Part shown: one piece after another, positions 1-5,360 of the stretch | How the letters are laid out: each line of letters opens with the position of its first letter | How positions within the stretch are numbered: position 1 is the first letter of the stretch | The notes under the pieces: model-generated | Database searches by the model: none | Seen by the model: the letters and a program-made list of their open reading frames with translations, nothing else | Told to the model about the DNA's origin: nothing | NCBI GenBank assembly: GCA_946497265.1 | Contig: CAMMKL010000093.1 | Location: 1-8,234 of the forward strand | DNA length: 8,234 nucleotides | Direction of reading: 5' to 3' | DNA from: an uncultured Clostridia bacterium | Lineage (GTDB): Bacteria; Bacillota; Clostridia; Oscillospirales; Acutalibacteraceae | Position numbers and translations under genes: made by a program

Positions 1-80
1 ACGATCAAGAATCCGGGCTCTACTACCTCAATTCCAGGTACTATGATCCTGAAACTTGCCGGTTTATCAATGCGGATTAA
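1..80 (+). CDS. 3' end of RHS/YD-repeat protein core (partial, 5' end outside window)
   Basis: Reading from position 3, the frame gives DQESGLYYLNSRYYDPETC followed by RFINAD and then TAA at 78-80. This is the conserved C-terminal motif of the RHS-repeat-associated core, the part of an RHS polymorphic toxin just before its variable C-terminal tip. In intact members the core continues as INADG, then about 30 residues ending in a D-P-x-G-like motif, and then the toxin. Here the frame stops directly after INAD, so the protein ends at the core boundary without a tip in its own frame. A toxin-like frame begins two bases after the stop, at 83. The RHS family role (secreted or surface toxin delivery) is established knowledge; that this copy lost its tip link by rearrangement is inferred. 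Identification of the core is very secure; the main body of the gene lies upstream. Confidence 0.93.
   Translation, partial: DQESGLYYLNSRYYDPETCRFINAD
52..77 (+). repeat. RHS core recombination anchor, copy A
   Basis: This 26-bp stretch encodes ETCRFINAD and matches 1187-1212 at 24 of 26 positions; the shared core is TGCCGGTTTATC followed by ATGCGGAT. Similarity ends abruptly after GCGGAT in both copies, and each continues into a different C-terminal domain. That is the expected pattern for homologous exchange of RHS tips between an expressed gene and downstream silent cassettes. The match is seen directly; the recombination role is inferred. Confidence 0.75.
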
Positions 81-82
81 CA

Positions 83-541
83 ATGGGAATGGCTGTAGCA
101 AATTTGTATCATTTCTTACCTTTGACCAGTTTGATGATGACTCATGCTTTATATGGGTATGGTTTGGAACCATCACAATCATTACAAAATGAAATAGTAA
201 GATACATTATAAATTCCGCTGAGCTTGACAATATTGTTCAGCAATGCAAAATAAACGCAGAGGGGGATAGATTCTACTTTTCTTCAAGAGACATTGAATT
301 TGATTCAACTGCCGATTTGTTTCTTAGCATTCACAAAGCAATCATAAATGTTAATGGTTGGAAAGGTCAGAATGGCCTCTGGAGTATTTACGTTATGGTG
401 TTTGATACATATGATTTTGCTGTAATAGCAAAATCAGGTTTAACAGCGTATATTAATAATTATGCTTTTATTCTCCAAGAGTCAGGAGCACTCATCCCCT
501 ATAAATGGCGTGTAACATTTTCGTATAAGGAGCCTGCTTAA
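83..541 (+). CDS. Putative RHS C-terminal toxin domain, detached from the core
   Basis: This 152-residue frame starts MGMAVANLYHF and ends VTFSYKEPA. It lies +2 relative to the RHS core and starts in the arrangement TAA-CA-ATG, so it could be reached by re-initiation after the core stop; no good Shine-Dalgarno sequence precedes it. The frame stays open upstream to 56, but those codons are the core read out of frame. The body carries YIINSAEL (about 41-48), FYFSSRDIEFDS (64-75), a W/G-rich strand segment, VFDTYDFAVIA (106-116) and NNYAF..QESGALIPYKWRVTF (125-146). I recall this DTYDF / NN-A / G-I-PY layout from C-terminal domains of clostridial RHS proteins, but I cannot name its activity. Position after an RHS core and before a small lipoprotein supports a toxin tip. 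It may be an inactive remnant. Confidence 0.62.
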   Translation: MGMAVANLYHFLPLTSLMMTHALYGYGLEPSQSLQNEIVRYIINSAELDNIVQQCKINAEGDRFYFSSRDIEFDSTADLFLSIHKAIINVNGWKGQNGLWSIYVMVFDTYDFAVIAKSGLTAYINNYAFILQESGALIPYKWRVTFSYKEPA

Positions 542-543
542 CT

Positions 544-918
544 ATGAAAAGAATATTGATATTTTGTACTGCACTTGTAATAAGCATAAGTCTAACATCC
601 TGTTCAAAATACCTCATAGGACAAGGTACCGTTGATGCATTTGGAGACAATCGTTTTTATCTTACGAAAGATGAATTTAGTGAAAACTCATTTGTGTTAC
701 ATGATTACGAGCGTACTCCTATTGAGGGAGCAGTTGATTCAGGTATTCATAAGTATGGGGAATACTCTTATATCTATACGATTGGAGACAAAGGGTATAC
801 AAAGGTCAACGAGAAAACAGGGGAAATCAGACAGAGTGAGTCACTGGAAGATTTCTCCCAAGACGATCAGGCGATCTTTCGGCAATTAGAGCAAAATGAG
901 GCTGGTTTTGAAAAGTGA
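544..918 (+). CDS. Small lipoprotein, putative immunity protein for the 83-541 tip
   Basis: A 124-residue protein with a typical lipoprotein signal: MKR, a hydrophobic stretch at residues 4-17, and the lipobox LTSC with Cys20 as the predicted lipidated residue. The mature part is short and polar, rich in Gly/Tyr in the middle (GEYSYIYTIGDKGYTKV) and acidic at the end; there is no further membrane segment. The ATG lies two bases after the stop of the preceding tip, with AAGGAG at 527-532 and an 11-base gap, so the two are almost certainly co-transcribed. A small gene right behind an RHS tip is usually the cognate immunity gene, and a lipoprotein anchored outside the membrane would fit a toxin that acts at or across the envelope. 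I do not recognise the family; the immunity role is inferred from position only. Confidence 0.7.
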   Translation: MKRILIFCTALVISISLTSCSKYLIGQGTVDAFGDNRFYLTKDEFSENSFVLHDYERTPIEGAVDSGIHKYGEYSYIYTIGDKGYTKVNEKTGEIRQSESLEDFSQDDQAIFRQLEQNEAGFEK

Positions 919-926
919 CACAAGAA

Positions 927-960
927 GGATGGCCTAGAAATCTAGGCCCTCCATTTCCTT
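927..960 (+). terminator. Candidate intrinsic terminator after the lipoprotein gene
   Basis: A perfect 7-bp inverted repeat, GGCCTAG (931-937) and CTAGGCC (942-948), with the four-base loop AAAT; flanking GGA and TCC can extend it across one mismatch. It sits nine bases beyond the stop codon. The downstream tract CTCCATTTCCTTT is T-rich but not a clean U-run, so termination may be incomplete. Confidence 0.55.
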
Positions 961-1179
961 TGATGTTCAGTATAATAAAAGTAAATTTCGCTTTGCTATT
1001 AAAGAATTTACATTGGACCATGCTGGCGCGGACAACATTGGTATTTGCTCATGGTATATAATCAAATCCAGGCTTTCCGCCTCAGCATTGAACACCGCCG
1101 CGCTTTTCGTCCACCCGGTGCGAATACCTGGAAGGGAGTGCGCCCAATTCCGCCCCTCTCGTCCAATCGGTGCAGGTAA
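961..1179 (+). other. Inter-cassette spacer with eroded RHS core sequence at its right end
   Basis: I see no convincing gene here on either strand. Forward and reverse frames are open by chance but have no good ribosome binding site and no recognisable motif. The right end (about 1161-1212) can be aligned loosely with 27-77 of the RHS core: CTC, a shared CAGGTA and then the 26-bp anchor. That suggests a decayed core that stays well preserved only over its last bases. A TAA at 1177-1179 closes the core frame just upstream of the anchor. Confidence 0.45.
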
Positions 1180-1857
1180 GCTCCCCAAACCTGCCGGTTT
1201 ATCCATGCGGATGGGCTTATTTATTGCGAAGATGCCATCCCTTCGAATTTATTTAAGTACTGCGATAATAATCCGATAAAAAGTATTGATTTAGATGGAT
1301 ATTGGACTTTTGGTTTTAACATTAACATTAATGCTATTTTTGGAATAGGTATTTCTTATTCAATTGGTTTATATTGGGATGGCTATGGCAACCTGGTTAT
1401 CCAAACTTCTAATTGTGATTTTACAGACGAAAGTGGAGGCTTTGGATTATTCACTATTGGTGCCGGTATAGCGACTCAGGCTACAGTAGTAGATACTGTT
1501 TATGATCTAGAAGGAACGGGGCTTTCCGTAGGTGGTTCTATAGGCGCTCCTGTATATCTTGGTGCAGATGTTTTGTTTTTGGGAGATAATGCAAATATCG
1601 AAAGCAATCCGAATGCATATCCGCAAGGATTAGGGTGCAATATAGGTATCGGTGCCGGTATTGATGGTCATGCGCTAAGAACGCAGACCCATACAATATC
1701 AGGACATTTAAGATCTCTTGTAGACCAAGTAGATGCTGAAATTGGATTGACACAACAAGAAAATCAGATTTTATTGAATGCAGTTAAGACACATCCTAAC
1801 TATACATATGCGGATGTAAAAAGAGCAGCAAATTATTACTTCCCATTAAAGATATGA
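1180..1857 (+). pseudogene. Orphan (silent) RHS tip T1: core anchor plus glycine-rich C-terminal domain
   Basis: An open frame of 225 codons with no ATG or GTG start. It begins APQTCRFIHADG, the RHS core motif, then runs through LIYCEDAIPSNLFKYCDNN and PIKSIDLDGYW, the usual core-to-tip linker ending in a D-x-D-G pre-toxin motif. The variable domain follows. Its first half is glycine- and beta-strand-rich (GIGISYSIGLYWDGYGN, IGAGIATQ, VGGSIGAPVYLGAD, NIGIGAGIDGH). Its last 50 residues look helical (DAEIGLTQQENQILLNAVK, then YADVKRAANYYFPLKI). The only start-like codon is a TTG at 1573, which would discard half the domain. This is the layout of a silent RHS cassette that is expressed only after recombining with an upstream core; the anchor is in the right phase to do so. 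The domain is paralogous to 2174-2713. I do not recognise its biochemical activity. Confidence 0.72.
1187..1212 (+). repeat. RHS core recombination anchor, copy B
   Basis: Matches 52-77 at 24 of 26 positions (T to C at 1191, A to C at 1204). It codes TCRFIHAD in the T1 frame. A crossover anywhere in the shared stretch would join the upstream RHS core in frame to the T1 tip and remove the 83-918 module. Confidence 0.75.
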
Positions 1858-1866
1858 GGTGAAAAT

Positions 1867-2198
1867 ATGAATTCCATAAAAAAAGAAGTTTCTTCAAAAC
1901 ATGGCTTTTATCACTCCTATGGATAGTAGGTGCAATTGTTTTCATACTTATTCTTACTGTATTAATTAATAATTCAACGATTCACTTAAATACCGCTTAT
2001 CTTACGCTGATTCTTGGTCTTGGTTTTGGAGGGACCGGAATTCAGTTAGCAATTGGGTATACAAAAATAAATGATTGGAGTTTCCCTTTCGATTTCGGAA
2101 TACCAATAAAACCGGCTTATTGTGCCGGAATAATAATTACTCTATTTGTTTGCATTTTTTCAATAGGTCACGCGATTATACATTTAGTACAAATATAA
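1867..2198 (+). pseudogene. Frameshifted small membrane protein I1, putative immunity partner of T1
   Basis: The ATG at 1867 follows AGGTGA (1857-1862), which overlaps the T1 stop. In the plain frame it yields only 19 residues and stops at 1924. A -1 shift at the run of seven A (1878-1884) opens a 110-residue frame to the TAA at 2196: MNSIKKRSFFKTWLL, a hydrophobic helix to about residue 36, a second helix around LTLILGLGFGGTGIQLAIG, the motif TKINDW, and a third helix (CAGIIITLFVCIFSIG). It aligns with the intact protein at 2731-3036, especially LxxxLxxxxGGxxIxxxxGxxxIxDW, and has nearly the same length, so only the one base is wrong. It is either a one-base deletion in an A8 tract or a protein made by slippage. 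Membrane immunity for T1 is inferred from position. Confidence 0.68.
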
Positions 2199-2713
2199 AT
2201 GCTACTTTCATACTTGGCGTCTCTTACTCAATCGGTGTCTATTGGGATGATAAAGGAAACGTACAGTTTCTTATGTCTCCTGAAGCGCATGTTGGAGTAG
2301 TTAGTGCGGGGATTGGTTTGTTCTACCAAAGAACTGAATTAGAGACCGTCGATCATTTAATTGGAAAGTCCTACAATTTTGGTTTTACCGGTGGTGCGGC
2401 TGGTTATTTAGGGGGTGACGCAATTTTCCAAGCAGGTGAAGAACATGAATATGACCCTCCCATCGGCGGACAAGTAAATGGAGGAATTGGTGTAGGGACA
2501 GATATACATGGCGGGGTCAGTTATACAATGAAGGTGCCAACTATGCCGACATATTATTACTATATGAAAGCACATGATATGAAAGTCCAGTACGGCTTAA
2601 CCGAATCGGAAGAACGGTTCTTAGCAGGAAAACTAATACTATGTGATTCTTGGAGGGATGAAGATGTAGAGCGGGCAATGGTATTCTGGTTTCCGGTAAA
2701 AGCCATGCGTTAG
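2174..2713 (+). pseudogene. Second glycine-rich RHS-type tip domain T2, anchor lost
   Basis: Homology to T1 starts at DYTFSTNINATF and continues through LGVSYSIGVYWDDKGNV, AGIGLFYQ, GFTGGAAGYLGGDAIF, GGIGVGTDIHGGVSYTM and a helical end (LTESEERFLAG, then DEDVERAMVFWFPVKAMR). T1 has the same order: gly-rich strands, then LTxxExxxL, then DVxRAxxxxFPxK. Unlike T1, no RHS core or D-x-D-G linker precedes it. The frame stays open back to a TTG at 2075, but that part is I1 read out of frame and that TTG has no credible ribosome binding site. T2 therefore looks like a stranded tip fused to the end of I1, overlapping its last codons by 25 bases. If TTG 2075 were used the product would have 212 residues. 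I do not recognise a named toxin family. Confidence 0.62.
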
Positions 2714-2730
2714 AGAGGTGGTAAAACTTT

Positions 2731-3036
2731 ATGAAGGCGATGCGTTATCATTATATGGCTTTGCTTTGGTTTGCCGTTTGGTTTGTCATCATTATTTTTG
2801 TTGCCTTACTTACACAACGAGATGGGAAAATATATCCTCCTCTTTTAACGGGGCTTTTAGCAGTAACTTCCGGAGGCATGACCGTGATCTATATCCGAGG
2901 TTTCTGGAGGATTACAGATTGGGGGGAAAACAAAACAACACTACAGTGTGTTTTTTTCTTGCTCATGTTGTTATTAGGTTTTTTTACCATATTATGTGGC
3001 TATACGGTTATTGAATATCTCATTGAACATGCTTAA
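2731..3036 (+). CDS. Small three-helix membrane protein I2, putative immunity partner of T2
   Basis: A 101-residue protein starting MKAMRYHYMALLWF, with hydrophobic helices at about residues 9-28, 37-56 and 73-95, a basic/polar loop TQRDGKIYPP after helix 1, and the motif RGFWRITDW between helices 2 and 3. A ribosome binding site AGAGGTGG lies at about 2713-2720, ten bases upstream, and the gene starts 17 bases after the T2 stop. It is paralogous to the broken I1, so each glycine-rich domain is paired with a copy of this protein. That pairing fits an immunity role in the inner membrane, which would suggest a toxin acting on the membrane or from the periplasm; this is inference. A second in-frame ATG (2740) is possible. 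The +1-frame reading of the same DNA is a shadow. Confidence 0.75.
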   Translation: MKAMRYHYMALLWFAVWFVIIIFVALLTQRDGKIYPPLLTGLLAVTSGGMTVIYIRGFWRITDWGENKTTLQCVFFLLMLLLGFFTILCGYTVIEYLIEHA

Positions 3037-3275
3037 TGTAAAGGAACCGAAAAGGCCCGTCCAGACGCAGTTTTCCTATACTGCCGCCCTGCTCCGGCGG
3101 CTGGGATCGGCCCGGCTAAATTAGGATGATGGCTATATGGGAAGGCGAATGGCATTCCATTGCACAGCTTTGGGAAAGCCCCCTTCCCTGACGTATGCTG
3201 ACAATCATAAATATGCCGCCGGTTCCGGACCACATGCCTCCTTGCGAGCATCTGTACGATTGATAGAAAAGGGAG
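3037..3275 (+). other. Intergenic spacer, no gene seen
   Basis: A GC-richer stretch after the AT-rich tip modules. It contains one perfect inverted repeat, GCCGCC (3083-3088) and GGCGGC (3096-3101), with a 7-base loop and no following T-run; it could be a weak terminator or a chance repeat. Open frames on both strands lack ribosome binding sites and recognisable motifs. I found no RHS anchor here. Confidence 0.4.
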
Positions 3276-3284
3276 ATGGACGTT

Positions 3285-3674
3285 TTGCAAAAAGCCTTAA
3301 AAATCGGCAGAATCCTGTTATCGGTTGTCGCGGTCATCGTGTTTGCTTATGGAATGATCCAATTTATGATTGTCTCGTTACAGTCGGTCCGAGATTATAA
3401 AAGGGAGATATCGCAAGGGAGAGTGACCAGCAGCGGCATTGTTGTGTATGAAGAAGAGAGACTTAAGGGGCCCATATCGGATGATGGTTCTTCTCGATTT
3501 TATGGTTTACTTGGTTTTGCGGGAGGTGCATTGTTTGTCTTAGTTAATATTCGTTCAATAATTCGCTTTGGCGCCGAACAGAACCGGTATTACCAGGAAG
3601 AACGGCAGGCAAAAAAAGAGCAGAGGCGAAAAGAAAGGGAAGAAAAGCAATCCGGCACAGACCAATTCCCCTGA
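3285..3674 (+). CDS. Small two-helix membrane protein with charged coiled-coil tail, function unknown
   Basis: About 130 residues. Two starts are possible: ATG 3276 (MDVLQKALKI), directly touching the Shine-Dalgarno AAAAGGGAG, and TTG 3285 (MQKALKIGRI), nine bases after it. The spacing favours TTG 3285, so I use that. Predicted layout: transmembrane helix 1 (ILLSVVAVIVFAYGMIQFMIV), an extracytoplasmic or cytoplasmic loop of about 40 residues (SVRDYKREISQ to GSSRFYG), helix 2 (LLGFAGGALFVLVNI), then a highly charged tail rich in E, K, R and Q (YYQEERQAKKEQRRKER) that should form a coiled coil. I do not recognise the family. Its place next to the RHS tip modules and its size would allow another orphan immunity or accessory membrane protein, but it shares no clear similarity with I1 or I2. 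Confidence 0.65.
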   Translation: MQKALKIGRILLSVVAVIVFAYGMIQFMIVSLQSVRDYKREISQGRVTSSGIVVYEEERLKGPISDDGSSRFYGLLGFAGGALFVLVNIRSIIRFGAEQNRYYQEERQAKKEQRRKEREEKQSGTDQFP

Positions 3675-3692
3675 AAATCCAGGCAAAGCTTA

Positions 3693-3721
3693 TTGCCATG
3701 CCCGGCTGTCTGTATTATTAT
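3693..3721 (+). promoter_or_regulatory. Candidate sigma-A promoter for the permease gene
   Basis: TTGCCA (3693-3698), a 17-base spacer and TATTAT (3716-3721). It lies just after the preceding gene and about 200 bases before the permease start, which would leave a long 5' leader. Spacing and hexamers are good; no other support. Confidence 0.45.
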
Positions 3722-3806
3722 AGTGTATCGGTATGTAGAATAAGCCGTACTGCTTCTAAATAGCGGCAGCTTTCCGGTTGCAGCGGGCTTTTTGGTTTCT
3801 TCAGCC

Positions 3807-3884
3807 GAACAGGCATTCCCTTGTGCAAAGCACATCCGAACGGCCTGTTTATCCTATCCTTGAGGAGGGGGCCCTCGCTTTTTC
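3807..3884 (+). promoter_or_regulatory. Structured 5' leader of the permease gene
   Basis: Nested inverted repeats: outer AACAGGC (3808-3814) with GCCTGTT (3842-3848), and inside it TGTGC-AAA-GCACA. They are followed by a short GC stem GAGG-GGGC-CCTC (3865-3876) running into GCTTTTTCTT. The first part could be a regulatory fold and the second a weak attenuator-like terminator. It matches no riboswitch class I can recall. A strong AGGAGG-like sequence (3863-3868) lies inside the second stem. Confidence 0.3.
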
Positions 3885-3919
3885 TTGCTGTTCAATTGGC
3901 TGGAAGCGGGCGTTGTTTG

Positions 3920-5050
3920 ATGAAGTATAATCGAATCAAGAATGTTTTTTCCTTTTTAAAAAATGAAACGGTCCTCACGGTTTCCGTTGTCCTCGCCTTA
4001 CTGTCATGCTTGTTGGTCCCTCCCAGCATTGCCTATTTTTCTTATATTGACTGGGATACGCTGGCGCTCTTGTTCAGCTTGATGGCGATTACAAAAGGTT
4101 TGCAGAAAGCCAATTTCTTCGTCTGTATGGCAAACCGTCTGCTCAAGAGGATCCAGACAACGCGGGCCATGCTGTTTCTTCTGGTTTTTTTGCCTTTCCT
4201 GTTCAGCATGGTCATTACAAACGACGTCGCTTTAATCGCCTTTGTTCCATTTGGCCTTACCCTGTTGAAGCTGGTGGGACAGGAACGCTTGATGGTGCCG
4301 CAGGTCGTGCTGCAAACAATCGCCGCAAACCTCGGCAGCATGCTGACACCTATGGGGAACCCTCAAAACCTCTATTTATATCACAAATCCGGGATGGGGT
4401 TTGGGGAATTCTGCGGGCTGATGCTTCCGTATGTCCTTGCGGCGGCGGCCGGCCTGGCGTTGGCGATCCTTTTCATTAAGCCGGTTCGCCTCTTGGCTGT
4501 TCCCCTGTCCGCCGAATTGGGAAGCGCAAAAGCGCTGCTGTGCTATGCTGCGGGGTTTGGGCTGTGCCTGCTCGGGGTTTTCAAATTGCTCTCTCCTGTG
4601 GTGATCGCAGCTGCTGTGGCCGCCGCTTTGCTCCTTTTCGACCGCAGGCTGCTGGTATCCATCGACTATTCCCTGCTGGGGACATTTCTTGCCTTTTTTG
4701 TTTTTGTGGGAAACGTCGCGCAAATGGAAGGGGTCCAAAGCTTCCTGGCCTCGGTTTTGGAGGGCCGCATTGAATTGGTCTCCATTTTGGCCAGCCAGGT
4801 AATCAGCAATGTGCCGGCCTCCCTGCTGTTATCGGGCTTTACTTCCCAATGGCAGGCTTTAATCATCGGGTGTAATTTTGGGGGCCTGGGGACGTTGATC
4901 GCTTCCATGGCGAGCCTGATTTCCTATAAAATGGTCGTAAAAGAATATCCCGGACAGCGCAAACAATATTTTTGGTGCTTTACCCTTTTCAATATTGGTT
5001 TCCTTATCATTCTGTTTTTGCTATACGCATTGCTTAAAGCTTTGGCCTAA
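3920..5050 (+). CDS. SLC13/ArsB-NhaD-type membrane permease
   Basis: A 376-residue integral membrane protein with about ten hydrophobic helices, belonging to the ion transporter superfamily (SLC13, ArsB, NhaD, CitMHS), which exchange or symport anions such as di/tricarboxylates, or ions, across the cytoplasmic membrane. Signature segments are visible: MVITNDVALIAFVPF (97-111), ANLGSMLTPMGNPQNLYLYHK (136-156, shown to the first 20 in evidence of the Asn/Gly/Pro hairpin), SNVPASLLLSGF (296-307) and NFGGLGTLIASMASLISYK (319-337). These are the paired re-entrant hairpin and TND/SNVP motifs of both half-repeats. I chose ATG 3920 because homologues start with a short K/R-rich tail and a KNETVL-like helix; upstream in-frame codons to 3821 are not conserved-looking. 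Its own ribosome binding site is poor. It resembles E. coli YbiR-like permeases; substrate unknown. Confidence 0.87.
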   Translation: MKYNRIKNVFSFLKNETVLTVSVVLALLSCLLVPPSIAYFSYIDWDTLALLFSLMAITKGLQKANFFVCMANRLLKRIQTTRAMLFLLVFLPFLFSMVITNDVALIAFVPFGLTLLKLVGQERLMVPQVVLQTIAANLGSMLTPMGNPQNLYLYHKSGMGFGEFCGLMLPYVLAAAAGLALAILFIKPVRLLAVPLSAELGSAKALLCYAAGFGLCLLGVFKLLSPVVIAAAVAAALLLFDRRLLVSIDYSLLGTFLAFFVFVGNVAQMEGVQSFLASVLEGRIELVSILASQVISNVPASLLLSGFTSQWQALIIGCNFGGLGTLIASMASLISYKMVVKEYPGQRKQYFWCFTLFNIGFLIILFLLYALLKALA

Positions 5051-5295
5051 ACTTTGATAAATTATAATGGTTCCTGTAATGCGGCGCCAAACTTTCTAGG
5101 AAAACGATTCTGCATGAAATAACGGAGAGTTATTTGAAAACTCCCCGTTGTCGGCCACGTTCCACATAAACCCGCCCCAACGGTCAATTTGTTAGGCGCT
5201 ATCCACCCTCCCTCATCACAATAAACTGGGAATTTTCTTTGCAGCTAAGTTAAGCCGCATAGGAAGTCCGCTTCCCGAATAGCGTTTTATCCCCC
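5051..5295. other. Intergenic region between permease and regulator genes
   Basis: No gene is apparent on either strand. It holds one clear hairpin (5121-5149, listed separately) and the upstream part of the regulator promoter. The rest shows no repeat or motif I can support. Confidence 0.5.
5121..5149. terminator. Hairpin downstream of the permease gene, possible terminator
   Basis: An 11-bp stem with one mismatch, AACGGAGAGTT (5121-5131) against AACTCCCCGTT (5139-5149), with a 7-base loop ATTTGAA. It lies 70 bases past the permease stop. No T-run follows on the + strand; on the - strand a short ATTTC follows. It may end or protect the permease transcript; the stem is certain, the function is not. 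Confidence 0.4.
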
Positions 5296-5324
5296 TTGAC
5301 AGAGCACGCCGGCCGGTGTATTAT
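5296..5324 (+). promoter_or_regulatory. Sigma-A promoter of the TetR-family gene
   Basis: Consensus -35 TTGACA (5296-5301), a 17-base spacer and -10 TATTAT (5319-5324). Transcription would start near 5331, about 30 bases before the ATG at 5361. The spacer contains the palindrome CCGGCCGG. This is the best promoter in the window. Confidence 0.8.
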
Positions 5325-5349
5325 AACATCGTTACATATCACTGTTATA
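5322..5349. promoter_or_regulatory. Inverted repeat over -10 and start site, candidate TetR operator
   Basis: TATAACA (5322-5328) and TGTTATA (5343-5349) form a perfect 7-bp inverted repeat with a 14-base centre. It overlaps the -10 box, the start site and the region just before the ribosome binding site. TetR-family proteins often bind such 20-30-bp palindromes at their own promoter, so autorepression is plausible. Confidence 0.45.
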
Positions 5350-5360
5350 CGGAGACGGTT

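Noticed and set aside
1013..1279. 88-residue forward frame and a reverse frame at 967-1206
   Set aside because: They cross the RHS anchor out of phase, have no ribosome binding site, and no recognisable motif.
1573..1857. Starting T1 at TTG 1573 as a separate small gene
   Set aside because: The homologous domain and RHS anchor extend in frame 390 bases upstream; a start here would cut the domain in half.
2075..2173. TTG 2075 as a true start for T2
   Set aside because: No Shine-Dalgarno sequence, and the codons are the I1 gene in another frame; kept only as an alternative.
2718..3014. 98-residue forward frame overlapping the I2 gene
   Set aside because: It is a shadow: the other frame has a proper ribosome binding site, three helices and similarity to I1.
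3083..3101. GCCGCC/GGCGGC inverted repeat as a terminator
   Set aside because: No T-run follows on either strand; could be chance in a GC-rich spacer.
5316..5360. GTG 5316 as start of the TetR gene
   Set aside because: It lies inside the promoter, upstream of the predicted transcription start; ATG 5361 has a well-spaced ACGGAG.
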